From: Thoreauomyces humboldtii
Taxonomy: Eukaryota > Chytridiomycota > Chytridiomycetes > Spizellomycetales > Powellomycetaceae
Reading direction: 5' to 3'
Assembly: GCA_027596035.1 (NCBI GenBank)
Contig: JADGJA010000010.1
Span: 1-64,000 of the forward strand
Length of the DNA: 64,000 nt
The notes below the pieces were generated by a model. That model did no database searches. It was not told the origin of the DNA and saw nothing but the letters and a program-made list of their open reading frames with translations. Shown piece by piece: positions 32,601 through 42,593 of the stretch (positions are counted from its first letter, which is position 1; the number at the start of each line of letters is the position of its first letter). The translations under genes and the position numbers were made by a program.

Positions 32601-34849
32601 ATCTGGAGCGTGTGCGCCTTCTTGTTGACCTTATCCGGAAACGTGAGAAGGACAAGATGCGACAGTATCAGGCCGGCGTGTCCTACACGGAGCTGCTATT
32701 CTTCCCTGCCACGAAGTTCCTCCGTCCTGTCTTTGAAAAAATCCGAGGGTTAGTTCATGATACGATGCTTGTTCCTTTCGAACCGCACTCACGACTTCCG
32801 TTGTGTAGGTTTGATCGAGATGGCTACTTTGCAGATCCAGTTACAGCAGCGATGGCCCCTGATTACGCGACGTATGTCACAAATCCAATGGATTTCAGCA
32901 CAATGGCGCGAAAAGTAGATCATTACGAGTACAGGGATATCGCATCGTTTGAGGTACGCAGACATTATCGCTGTCGACTCAAGCCATCTCCCACCCCTCA
33001 TTTTCATTTTCAGGCTGATCTGGAGCTCGTTTGGCACAACTGCATGGTTTACAACAAGCCCGAAACTGAATACTACAAAGCAGCTGCACGATATCAAAAA
33101 CGAGCAAAGCCATTGATCGATGATCTGAAAGCTCATTTGGCAGGCTTGCCCATTGATCCGGAAACTGGTATCATGCATATTGCGCCAGCCGAATTCTTTT
33201 CCGTTCTTTGGACAACAGGATGGCCTGAGGAAATGGTTGAACGACCGCTATTTCAGAAGGAACTGCCGCCTGTACAACCCGAAAAAGTGGTGGTACCTGC
33301 CGACTTCATGCCACCACCCCGTCTCACACGGGCGAGGTTGGCGGCGCTGGAAGCTGCCACTCCAGAACCTGTTCCATCTCGGCGCTCCAAGAAGAAGGCG
33401 TCCAAAAGTGTTCCGGCGAAGACACGAGCTGAAGAACCTTTGGAGACACCCGGTCGACGACTCTCCAGAGGCAGACGTGTTAGCGTGCTGGCATCCGAAA
33501 ATACACCTCCACCAGACCCCTTGAACGATTCCCTCGGCCGACTAGTGCGACCTGCTCGGAAAGCCGCTGAGGCTGCGCAGAAAGCAATAGTTGTTCATCG
33601 TGCTAGTAAGGAGATGGTTTTTGTTCTTAAAACAGACCCTGTATTGACACATGTGTTTCTAGCTGCATCAACCGGAAAACGGAAGAAGACTGAACCGGAA
33701 CCGTTACCACTAACCGGCCGAGAGGCGCGAGCCCGGAAACGACACTGGGGCGAAAGCGATACAATAGTGAATACCCCAGCTCCTGCCCCGCGGGGCGCCC
33801 TGAAAAAAGCGAAGGAACCGCCTTCAACACCTTTACCACGAGAGGGTCCCTCTACGCGGCGAACGTCCGCCAGAACAAATACAGCCATCCCACCCGCTGA
33901 TACAGATCCAAACACATCAGAGGCTGTACCTGATACTCTCAGCGTAGCGCCTTCGAAGAGTGCTTCGAAGTCCAAGAAGTCATCGCGAAGTTCCTCGAAG
34001 CCTGATAAAGATGATTACTCCGCAACCCTTGCAACGCGCGAGTCCTCGCGCTTGCGCAGGCCGAGCGTTCCGTTAAGTGCCGATCTCCCCGAAGCGCTCG
34101 TAGGTCCCACTATGAGGAGGAAATCAGGGGTCCCAAAGCCATCGTTTGTATATGTGGAGGTCGAACCTGAGCCTGAAGTATCTCCTATGTTGACTGCGCC
34201 TCGCACGGCAAGGCGCAAGCAGCATCCGCCTCTCACGCCGCTCGCAGCACAACGGCCGTCTTCTACGCCTGCCCCAGTTGCCACTCCTGCCGCTTGCGCC
34301 GCTCCGGTCCCCACCGAGGAAGCGCCAGACGTCATGGAAGGAAAAGATGTTATCGTCTGCGGAGTCTCCTTACCTTCGCCCTTGGATCCCGTCGACCTGG
34401 ACGATAACCCGGCTATGGTGGCTTTTATCCAGGCCGTCAAGCCGGAAGAAGACCCGAACTCGCATGCTCCTGACGGCGCGCTGAACGATGACGTTTCCCG
34501 GTCTGGCACGCCGGAGAAAGTCAGCGATGACGAAGATCTCGCAAGCAGGTTACAGAAGGTCACCCCACACAAACCATCAGCTCCTGCTGCTGCCGGGGAG
34601 AGCCAGGGCACCCAGAAGTCGAAGGGGAGAAACGGAGCTGGGAGCACTCGTGGGACACCGAAGTCGAGATTCCAACGCGGAGAAGAGGCATCTCCTTCTC
34701 TCGATCGAAATGCCGCGCAATCCGTCGTCGCTGCCGTCTCGCCAGCCATCGCCGATGCCCCACCTTCTGCCCCATCGGAAATCGGGATCTTTGCGGAGAG
34801 AAATTCGCCGCGAGGAACACGGAGTTCGATCGCTAGCTACAAGGTCTGA
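29653..34849 (+). CDS. NTO1: NTO1/BRPF-like PHD finger and bromodomain protein (12 exons)
   Basis: Exons 29653-30673, 30737-30790, 30854-30969, 31035-31164, 31224-31300, 31365-31532, 31600-31773, 31845-32384, 32452-32514, 32579-32748, 32809-32953 and 33014-34849 join to 1497 residues. The Ser/Pro-rich N-terminus leads to the Epl1-like [24 protein letters not shown] finger ([29 protein letters not shown]), a zinc knuckle and an extended PHD ([34 protein letters not shown]) follow, then [20 protein letters not shown] and a bromodomain ([28 protein letters not shown]). Homologues are the histone-reading scaffold of the NuA3/MOZ H3 acetyltransferase complex. The intron at 30791-30853 is a multiple of three and could read through. 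The frame 33606-33662 may be another such intron. A PWWP domain, usual at the C-terminus, is not obvious. Confidence 0.9.
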
Positions 34850-35785
34850 CCCCATCGTACCCTGTACAGGAGGGGTCCGTACCTGCCATCCCACGTCCCG
34901 CTTTGGCCGTACCTGTGCTTACATCTACTTTTAAACGAGTCTACTCGTTACTTCATACCCTCCCCCTTTCTGTCATAAGTTTCATCGGGGGACCGTATTT
35001 CCTGCAATACGATATCTTGAACCAGTTTAATGACTTGCTGCTAAATCTGTTTCTGGAAGAAGACGAGATAGAATCGAATGTACGAGTCGCACAGCGCCCG
35101 CAAACAGGGCACAAAAGCACTTCCGCCGCAAGGACGAAAGACTGAGAGAGCTCTGCAAGGGGTTCTGCGCATCTCTCCCCGTTGCCTCCCGGCTGACTCC
35201 CGCTAACGATCCGTGAGAACGGCTAGCGGGAAGCCAACGAGGAATTGACGGAGCTGCTTTGGTATTGCTATGTTGTCTGGATCTTTGAGCAGTTGGTGAG
35301 GCAAAAAGACAATTTGCAAAGCGTTCAAAGACTAGGACCATCAGGTAAGACCCATCCAGCTGAGATATATGATGAGGCTTGACCCCTCACTCGGGCTATG
35401 TCTCGTCATATCGGTCAGTAGGAAGGTGAATCCTCCGTACCTGAATGCCGAGAGCCCAACGGAGATTCCCATTTTATACTTTCTCATCATGGGATGCTGC
35501 GCCACATACTTGCTCGTGTGTGTGTCACGGCTTACCGGTACGGCCCACATATCCCACCTCTCCAGGAACCATTCGCATCAACTCTCTCGGTACTTGACCC
35601 TTCGCTTATCTGCTCAATTACTCTCCAAAGCGATCACGACGAGCGTACTTTGCATCATCTTGTGCAGTTATTCTTTATGCGAGAGTCTGTCAAACGCGCA
35701 GTATCATCATACTAGAGCTGCAGCTTCTCTCGCGTCACTTGGGCAACCGGCATTTGAGCGCACCAACTAGGGCCCCCCGTCATTG
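34850..35785. other. Region downstream of the NTO1-like gene
   Basis: 936 bp without a firm gene. It may hold extra 3' exons of the chromatin reader (see findings) and the promoter of the next gene. Several short frames are open, but none gives a clear family match. Confidence 0.4.
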
Positions 35786-37801
35786 ATGTCCAGTTATAGT
35801 TACTCTCCGTACTACGCGCCATATCCATCACCTTCAGGGAGGTATTCTCCATACTCTTCTCTTTATCCGCCAGCACCAGGTAGCACTACTGGGGCGCCGA
35901 CGCAACCACTACCACTACGGACAGGGTCTGCCCCTGCTTTTGGCTCTCAGGACCATCTGCGTTTACCCCTGCCCCCATCCCCTGCGCTTGTACCGTCGAG
36001 TACTTCTCCTCCAGCATCAGGCTCCTCCCAATATCTTCGCTCCATCGGCGGAGGTCCTCCTCCACATCGTACGGCTCCACAACCCATCCTTGCTCCCCCA
36101 AGGCGCGGTTCAACATCATCCACATCCTTGTCTCCGCAGACAAGATCACCACTCTCTTCGTCGCCGTCTCATCCCTATTCGGGATCGCTGGCGTATGGTC
36201 AGTATCAGAGTCCCCGCTCTCGGCTAGGGTCCGAGCGCAGCTGGTGGGAATCGGACGGTGCTGGCGCCGCGCCATCGAGCAAACCCGCGGACCCTCTGGA
36301 TGACCCCTCCGAATACACCGGGAGCGGATTCTCAGAGGGCATCGTACTTGCAAACCCGGGCGAACGTAAGCCGCTGGCCACATTGGCGCGGCTGCCGAGG
36401 ATCCCTCGCTTAACGCCACAATCAGACTCGTCCCTGACGCTCTCCGACGAAAAGCCAGACCCACTTTCGGCGTACGACCATATTTCTGCGGAGAAGGACC
36501 GTCTACGCCGACAATCTTACAGCGGTGTGAACGAGAAGCTCGGTTTGTACGTTTCAGGACAGCAACATCGGGATTCCCATGTCGCTCGAGCAGCGGATCA
36601 GGACGTCGATGACGATGAAACAGGAGACGATGCATACGACTATGCGCGAAGACGACGTCAACGGACCCGTAGTAACTCGGAAAGTTGTGAAAATGACCCA
36701 TACCAAATGTCGCCTTCTCGTGCGTCCACCCCGACTCCACGAAGCGTCGCCCAGCGCGCAGCCTCCTTCAATGGGAGCGGCAGGGATGCAACGGACGCTC
36801 GAACGGCCAATCAGGCGAACGGTGGGAAGCCGGAGCAGCCGAGCACCGTGCATCGTGCCGGTTTTTCGGCCGCCTCGTTCATCCTCCTCACCACCCTCCC
36901 CATCATCTCGGCGTGGTCGCACTCGCTACGCATCCACTTCGGTCCTTACCCGGCCCTGGCCATCACGATCGCAGCGTCGGCAGTCCTGGGATGCCTCCTG
37001 GCGGACAGACGTCATCAGCTCGCGAGCATGTACGCGAGCCTTCGCGCCCACCCGGCCGGAAAGGAAGCCGCGGCCCTGATTGGGGTCCTCGGCGCCGCCT
37101 ACGTGGCCTGCGCCTTCATGCCTTTGGCGTTCCGACTCCTCCACGGGATCATGAACGGGTTGCCCCTCGTCGGTGGCGTGGCCGTCTACGCCGTCCTGCT
37201 CTGGGGAACCACGGTGCTGGGCGTGGCCACCGTGTGGACCATGGCCGTCATGTCGTGGGACGTCACCAGGGTGGTCCACGGAGCCGTCGTCAAGGTGTCG
37301 AGGTACGTGGTCGCGCCGGACGCGACCGCGGACGCCTCTGCCCCTCCTCCTCCCGTCGAGATGCAGACCCGATCGCGAGGTGGTGGCTTGGGAGGAGGGC
37401 GCTATCATCATCAACATCATCACCATCATCAGCGCCACGTCGTCGGTGGAGGGTTTCGCGTCGTCAACTCGAGCGACTCGAGCGAGGATTCTTCCGACCA
37501 TGAAGAAGACGACGACGACGACGGCGGCCAGGGCGTCGAGGCGGCTTTCGAAGCGCTGAGGACGACCACCAATAGGACTACCACCACCAAAACTAATTCT
37601 ACCGCAACTTTTGTTGGATCTGATGGCAAGTTCAAGGCCACACTCGGGGAGACTTCTCAGCGGCAGCAGCAACGGGAGTCTTCCATGTACCTGGGGAAGG
37701 GCAAGATGCCATCTTTTTACGATGACGACGGAGGAGGAGGATTCAGGGGATCAGTTCCTCGGCCAGCAGAGGATGATCGGCGGAGTATGGTGGGGTTTTG
37801 A
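35786..37801 (+). CDS. Unidentified four-pass membrane protein with low-complexity, His- and Asp-rich flanks
   Basis: An intronless frame of 671 residues from the ATG at 35786. The first 350 residues are rich in Ser, Pro, Tyr and Gly with many SP/TP sites (N-terminus SSYSYSPYYAPYPSPSGRYS), so probably disordered and phosphorylated. Four hydrophobic segments follow at about residues 361-381, 385-407, 427-455 and 458-488. The C-terminal region contains a histidine cluster (YHHQHHHHHQRH), an acidic run (DHEEDDDDDGG) and Thr/Asn-rich sequence. No family was recognised. Both long tails would be on the same side of the membrane. His plus acidic clusters can bind metal ions, but such runs are also common by slippage, so no function is assigned. 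Confidence 0.75.
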   Translation: MSSYSYSPYYAPYPSPSGRYSPYSSLYPPAPGSTTGAPTQPLPLRTGSAPAFGSQDHLRLPLPPSPALVPSSTSPPASGSSQYLRSIGGGPPPHRTAPQPILAPPRRGSTSSTSLSPQTRSPLSSSPSHPYSGSLAYGQYQSPRSRLGSERSWWESDGAGAAPSSKPADPLDDPSEYTGSGFSEGIVLANPGERKPLATLARLPRIPRLTPQSDSSLTLSDEKPDPLSAYDHISAEKDRLRRQSYSGVNEKLGLYVSGQQHRDSHVARAADQDVDDDETGDDAYDYARRRRQRTRSNSESCENDPYQMSPSRASTPTPRSVAQRAASFNGSGRDATDARTANQANGGKPEQPSTVHRAGFSAASFILLTTLPIISAWSHSLRIHFGPYPALAITIAASAVLGCLLADRRHQLASMYASLRAHPAGKEAAALIGVLGAAYVACAFMPLAFRLLHGIMNGLPLVGGVAVYAVLLWGTTVLGVATVWTMAVMSWDVTRVVHGAVVKVSRYVVAPDATADASAPPPPVEMQTRSRGGGLGGGRYHHQHHHHHQRHVVGGGFRVVNSSDSSEDSSDHEEDDDDDGGQGVEAAFEALRTTTNRTTTTKTNSTATFVGSDGKFKATLGETSQRQQQRESSMYLGKGKMPSFYDDDGGGGFRGSVPRPAEDDRRSMVGF

Positions 37802-37978
37802 GGTGAAGTTGTTAAATGCACAATGACATCCACGACCCGCCCGAGCTGTCCTTGTCAGGAACAAAAAAGCAAAAGAACGAAGTTCGTTTCGAAAGAGACA
37901 AAGCGTGGGATCGTGATTTGGTACGTGAGCAGAGCAGGGTGGAGACAAAAGTATATGGAAATGGTGTAGGAAAATCTT

Positions 37979-38903
37979 CTACTTCTTTGCCTTCTCCTCC
38001 TCAGCGGCAGCCTTGGCACGAGCCTCACGGATGCCCTTGAGCTTCTTGTCGGAGCGAGCCTTGCGGAGCATGGCGTAGGCGTGGACGGTGGGCTTGTCGC
38101 CCATGGGACGCTCAATGTCCTCGTTGACGGACTGGACGATGGGGGCGATGAGGCCACGGAGCTGGGTGGCGGAAGCGACGGTCTTCGCGTCAGCGTCTCC
38201 CTTCTTGGGCTTGTTGGCCTTTTTGGGGAACACGATGAGACGAGCGCTGTACTCCTTCAGACGCTGGACGTTGGACTCGAGCCCTTCGACCGATCGGTTC
38301 TTGCGACGGTGGTCGACGGAAACGCCGATGGAGCGAGCCTCCTTGCGACGGATGCCAGCGGCCTAGATGGGGGAGGGAAGGGGGTGTGGTCAGCACACCT
38401 CCGTTCTCTTCGGTTCCATAACGCGATTCCGAATGTCGTCTTCCTCCTCCATTCCGAAGCCCGTCCTGTTACTCCTCCTCGTCCTCGTTCTCCTCCGTCT
38501 CTTTGTTTTGTACACAGATAGGTGCTTCTTCCTTCGTATCCCCGCTTCGCACCTTGAGCTCTTCCAGGGTGAATCCACGACCGGCGCGCAGCTTCATGTT
38601 GTACTTGACGGTCTGGCCGCGGACGGCGGGACGGAGAAGGCCATCGACGGGACGGGGAGCGAGCTGGGCTGCCTTCTGGATGCGAGCAACACGTCTGGAC
38701 TTCTTCTTGCCGGGCTGGTCGAACCACGTCTTTACGTGCAGCTGCCAGTCCTTTCTACATTGCGGGGAAAGGGGATCAGGAACTTTCTCTCCTTATCACC
38801 TCGAGACGAACGGTACGGTGCGACTCGAAGGTGACGGTCTCTCTCTCTCTCTGTCTCTCTCCTACCGGAAGTGCTGGTTGGGAAGAACGTTGTTGTGCTT
38901 CAT
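37979..38903 (-). CDS. RPL13: Large ribosomal subunit protein eL13
   Basis: Exons 38866-38903, 38553-38754 and 37979-38362 join to 207 residues, the family length. The sequence reads [34 protein letters not shown], with [51 protein letters not shown] and [12 protein letters not shown], all diagnostic for eL13. The C-terminus is Lys/Ala/Glu-rich. It is a structural 60S protein. Junctions: donors GTAGGA and GTGCGA, acceptors TGTAG and TCTAG. The normal second residue (Ala or Ser before the basic patch) is missing, so Met is directly followed by Lys. A CT-dinucleotide run sits in the first intron as part of its pyrimidine tract. Confidence 0.96.
38839..38862. repeat. CT-dinucleotide run in RPL13 intron 1
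   Basis: A run of CT units, interrupted once by GT, lies just inside the donor side of the first intron. Simple sequence, no function claimed. Confidence 0.7.
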
Positions 38904-39720
38904 GGTGGTTCAGAGGTTTGGTGGACGACCGCGAAAGACAGTGGGCTCTCGCAGATTCGGAATGGCAGAGAGAAAGAGGGCGGGCAGGAAAGGAAGAAAA
39001 ATCGCAAAAGGCGGACGGACCCCACCGCACAGAGAAGAGAAGCCCTAACCGCCTCCACGTACCGCGACAAGTGCAAAAGGCGCGGCGGAGGGCAGCAACC
39101 TCCGCTATCGTACCCCTCAACCATCTACTGCAATGTCGGAAGGGGTGAAGGCATGGCGGACACATGCAATGCCGGTCATGTATGCGGCAGCGCGCGACTT
39201 TACTGAGCTATTAAACGTTCCATTTCGTGGCAAACTGCACGTTAGACCCACTCTGGGTAGTGAGCGTTACCCTGTTTCCTTCCGGGAAACAGATGCTTCA
39301 TCGCAATACGATAACATCAACATTCTTTCTCGGCAATGTTACAGTACGCATTCTGGGCATCGACGTAGAGTGCACTGCATAATTAACTTACTGTACCGGG
39401 AAGAAGGAATGTTTGAGGACTTCTGAGGCAAATGTCTTTGGGTGTGACGCGAACGTGCTGCACGTGGTGGCTTCCTCGTTCATTTGAGGCTTTCCAGCAC
39501 GTTTTATGGCAGCGGCTTCCGCTCCCTCCCTCCTTGACACGTCGTCGAACCTTTTTGCCTTTTGTATGCCTGTCTTGGTGCGTGCCCTCTCTCCCTCTGT
39601 CCTTCTATAAATCAAGGACTTGCACCTCTGATCGACACAGGACGACTCTCTACTCTGTCCCCCTCTGGTCGTTTCATCAAAGTTCTCTCTCAGCAAGTCT
39701 TCGGTCTCCCCTTTCCGATC
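38904..39720. other. Divergent spacer RPL13 - SRPBCC-like gene
   Basis: About 0.8 kb. Open frames of up to 110 codons on both strands lack motifs and start far from any context. It should contain the two promoters; the plus-strand frame of the next gene is open back to 39562, but the ATG at 39721 starts a clean signal peptide. Confidence 0.45.
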
Positions 39721-40650
39721 ATGACTCTCTACCGAATCTCGGCGTTACCGTCCCTTCTGATTGCCCTTACAGCGAGCACCCTTGCTGCTGCTGCGTCGGC
39801 AAAGTCGGAAGCAGCAAACGGCGGGGGCGGCAACACGGCCCACTTTGGCTCCATCGACGAGCAGGACGACGAGGACATTCTCCTTCCCATACGCGTGGTC
39901 GACGAGGAGTGGTCCGAGGCCGGTCTCTTTGTTTCCGGCGGAGAGTTCGCCCAGGAGAACATGTACTGGGTCCTCCCCGTCTTCCTCTTCCTCCTCCTCG
40001 CCAACGTCGTCTACTTCGTCTGGGCCGCCGGTCGGCTCGTCAAGCCGAGCGTCGTGTCCGTCCGGGCGGTCCGGCTCCCCACCCTCCCCGTGGCCGCCGC
40101 CTGGAGGATCCTCTCCGAGTGGCAAAACTACCCAGACTGGCGCGCCGACGTCGTCTCGGTGGCTCCCGCAAAGACGAAGGGAAGGTGGACCGAGGTGGGC
40201 CACCGCGGTTCCCGGTACGAGTACGAGGTCCTGGAGGAGGACGAGAAGACGCTCCTGCAGGTCCGGTCCGGAACGCCCCTGCCTCCACCGGGAGGTCGGC
40301 CGGCGTGGAGTCACCTCTACACCTTCATGTCTCCAAAGTGGACCGTCGAGGTTCGCGCTCCCTGCGCTTCCACCGTGGAAGCACCCGCGACGGGATGCCT
40401 CGTGTACGTCTCCGAGGAGATGAGCATCTCCGCTCCCGCCGTCCGCTTCATCATGGCTATGTGGGGACACGGAAGGCACGTCGATCGTTTCCTGAACGAC
40501 CTCATCATCCTGGCCGGCGACAGGACAGCAAAGGTTCAGCGACCCGTCGGAGGCACCCTGATCGTTGAGGGCGATGGGACGGTGCCGAAGAGCAAAGAGA
40601 TAAAGGGAAACAAGAAGAAGGACAAGGCCGCTGCCATCAAGAGCGAGTGA
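39721..40650 (+). CDS. Membrane-tethered SRPBCC (START-like/polyketide-cyclase-like) protein
   Basis: 309 residues, intronless. A signal peptide (MTLYRISALPSLLIALTAST, then LAAAASA) is followed by an acidic linker, a single membrane segment at about 83-105 (YWVLPVFLFLLLANVVYFVW) and a domain at about 118-275. That domain has the SRPBCC pattern: AAWRILSEWQNYPDWRADVV at its start, an antiparallel strand region (GRWTEVGHRGSRYEYEV), and a long C-terminal helix (MAMWGHGRHVDRFLNDLIIL). The C-terminal tail is Lys-rich and may be a retention or trafficking signal. The fold makes a hydrophobic pocket for lipids or small ligands. Homologous membrane proteins exist in fungi without known function. The start was set by the signal peptide. 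Confidence 0.78.
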   Translation: MTLYRISALPSLLIALTASTLAAAASAKSEAANGGGGNTAHFGSIDEQDDEDILLPIRVVDEEWSEAGLFVSGGEFAQENMYWVLPVFLFLLLANVVYFVWAAGRLVKPSVVSVRAVRLPTLPVAAAWRILSEWQNYPDWRADVVSVAPAKTKGRWTEVGHRGSRYEYEVLEEDEKTLLQVRSGTPLPPPGGRPAWSHLYTFMSPKWTVEVRAPCASTVEAPATGCLVYVSEEMSISAPAVRFIMAMWGHGRHVDRFLNDLIILAGDRTAKVQRPVGGTLIVEGDGTVPKSKEIKGNKKKDKAAAIKSE

Positions 40651-40872
40651 AGCAGACTTTTCCCCTTTTCTTCAGAAACCACGCGCGCATCCACTTAGCA
40701 TAGCAGCTTCATTTCATAACTTTATTTAATCCTAAGCTTGCCTCTGGCACCGGTCTGCAAACCTTGCAAGTTCTCACGTGCAAAGTTTATATTTACGCAG
40801 CTCGCTCCTCCAGCAGGAGAGCTGACTGAAGGCATGCAATGTAGATGTACGGGTGGCAAACGTACGCGAGTG

Positions 40873-42203
40873 CTAGATAAGGGAAGCTGGGTCTGCAGAC
40901 GGCGGGTCGAGGCCGAATCCGAATGTGCTCAGGGCCCTTGGTCTTTTGACGGCCTGGTCAACAGTAAGCATAGCGACAGCGCCTTGCCACATAGGGAGAC
41001 CGCTACCGGCCGACGTTCCGACTAAAGACGGGAAGACCATCGCCTGGGAGCAGACCTCGGTGATACCTTTCTCGAAAGACTGATGAAGATCGTTGATCTC
41101 CGTTCTGATGGCATCGACGCCTTCGTAAAGGATCTTGGGTGGAAGGATGGCAGGCAACTTGAAGTGAGTCTCGGCGTCGATCCGGAACTGAACAATCTCT
41201 TCTCGGAAAGATCGGGCTTCGGAAGGTAGAGCGTCCAGCAGAGTGATCCATTCTTGGTTGGACAGGCGGATTGCTTCGGGAGTCGTCATTCTTTGCCACT
41301 CTTCATATTGGAGAGGTACTATTGACATTTGGCTTCATCAGTGATTCTGTCTCCACCACGGACTCTGAGAACGAAGAGAGTGGATTTCGACCGTACCGTG
41401 CAATATGGCGGAAAGTTTGACGCGCAGCGACTGAAGGAGCTCTGCGAGTTTGCTGATATATTCGGGAGCCGCAGGCATCTATCTCGAAAAGTTTGATAAG
41501 CCAAACAACGTTGTCTGTCCTCTCCATGAAGATCGCCGTGCCTCTTGTGTTTCCACATTCATAGAACTTGTTCCTTTGGTGGGACTGAGATCCGATCTGG
41601 CAGCTTCCATAACCTTAGCTTTAAAGGTCATCTTAGCAGCTTCTTTTAGAGCTGAAGTCGTAGGAACGGTGGCGGTTGTATTGCTCTTCTTCGCATTCAT
41701 GAAGTCTGCATACTATCACCAACGCAGAAAAGATGGTTTTTCTACCATGTCGAGACATTTGCGACGGTTATAATCACTTACCGTCTCCACCGTATTGCTG
41801 TTTCCGCCAGGTGTGTTTTGAGCGACAATCTCAAATGTGTCGTCCCGCAGGAGTTGGCCTCCAGTATGCCTCGCAAACTCCTCATGATCGAAAGTGGGGA
41901 CCGCTTCTCTGGCATTGACACCCAGTCCAGGCGCTGTGCGAGATATATGTTTGGTTAGCTCTGCTTGTGCGGCGGGAATGCGTGGGAATGCCCTAGCCCA
42001 ACTAAGAAAAACAAGAAATACGCACTGCCTCGGACTGGGGTATCTCGCGTGCGGAGCTCATTCCTTGGGTCCCTGGCGTTATACGTCCAGGCATGAGGCT
42101 TTGTGGTCGACATGTTTAGAGACAATTGCCTGGTTCGTGGTTCGACTGCTCGCGAAGCTCTTTGAGAAGTTTGAGTCCAGCTTTGAGTCTTTGACGAAGT
42201 CAT
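40873..42203 (-). CDS. Unidentified five-exon protein
   Basis: Proposed exons 42026-42203, 41782-41933, 41557-41712, 41397-41478 and 40873-41318 keep phase and give 337 residues. The first junction is the best supported (donor GTGCGT, acceptor CACAG), as is the last (41319-41396). The donor after exon 3 (GTGGAA) is weak. The product is hydrophilic and mostly helical, with a Thr/Asn-rich N-terminus, a stretch EEFARHTGGQLLRDDTFEIV, a leucine-rich helix EYISKLAELLQSLRVKLSAI and a C-terminal half with WITLLDALPSEARSFREEIV and KILYEGVDAIRTEINDLHQS. No family was recognised. It could be a subunit of a coiled-coil complex, but nothing in the sequence shows which. Confidence 0.6.
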
Positions 42204-42523
42204 TTTGACAGCCCCCCGTGGCCGCCAGGCGCCTGACCAGGACCCCATGTCACCGCCGTCCTTTACTCAACGACGACATGCAGCGAGTCTTATATGATCA
42301 TGATACCATCTATGATATCAAGGCTAAAAAATAGGTAAGGGATGCCAACAGATCCAGAAGCACAACAAAAAGAGGAAAAACATTCTCGCCACATGCTTAA
42401 TCCTGCTCGCCGCCGGAATTTCAGAGAAGCCTGACACAAGACTAGGCGTGGCGCAGTGTAAAGTGCGCCTCACCTAGTCGTCCAAAATGAGTCGCAGGGG
42501 TAAGAGGGAAAGAGAGGGAAACA

Positions 42524-42530
<7 letters not shown>

Positions 42531-42558
<28 letters not shown>
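42531..42558. repeat. AG-dinucleotide microsatellite
   Basis: Fourteen uninterrupted AG units, extended leftwards by an imperfect AG-rich run from about 42507. It lies just past the stop codon of the 475-residue gene, within its presumed 3' untranslated region. Confidence 0.9.
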
Positions 42559-42593
42559 CAGGATGCGATGCGGAGAAATATGGTGAGAAAGGC

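Noticed and set aside
34015..34749. A 244-codon minus-strand frame
   Set aside because: Antisense to the last exon of the NTO1-like gene; no recognisable domain.
36926..37672. A His/Asp-rich 248-codon minus-strand frame
   Set aside because: Shadow of the four-pass membrane protein; composition follows from the opposite-strand repeats.
39432..40568. A 378-codon plus-strand frame
   Set aside because: Arg/Pro-rich out-of-frame shadow of the SRPBCC-like gene, which has a signal peptide and domain pattern in its own frame.
42531..42558. AG repeat considered as a CRISPR or regulatory array
   Set aside because: Perfect dinucleotide microsatellite with no spacers; the window is eukaryotic nuclear DNA.
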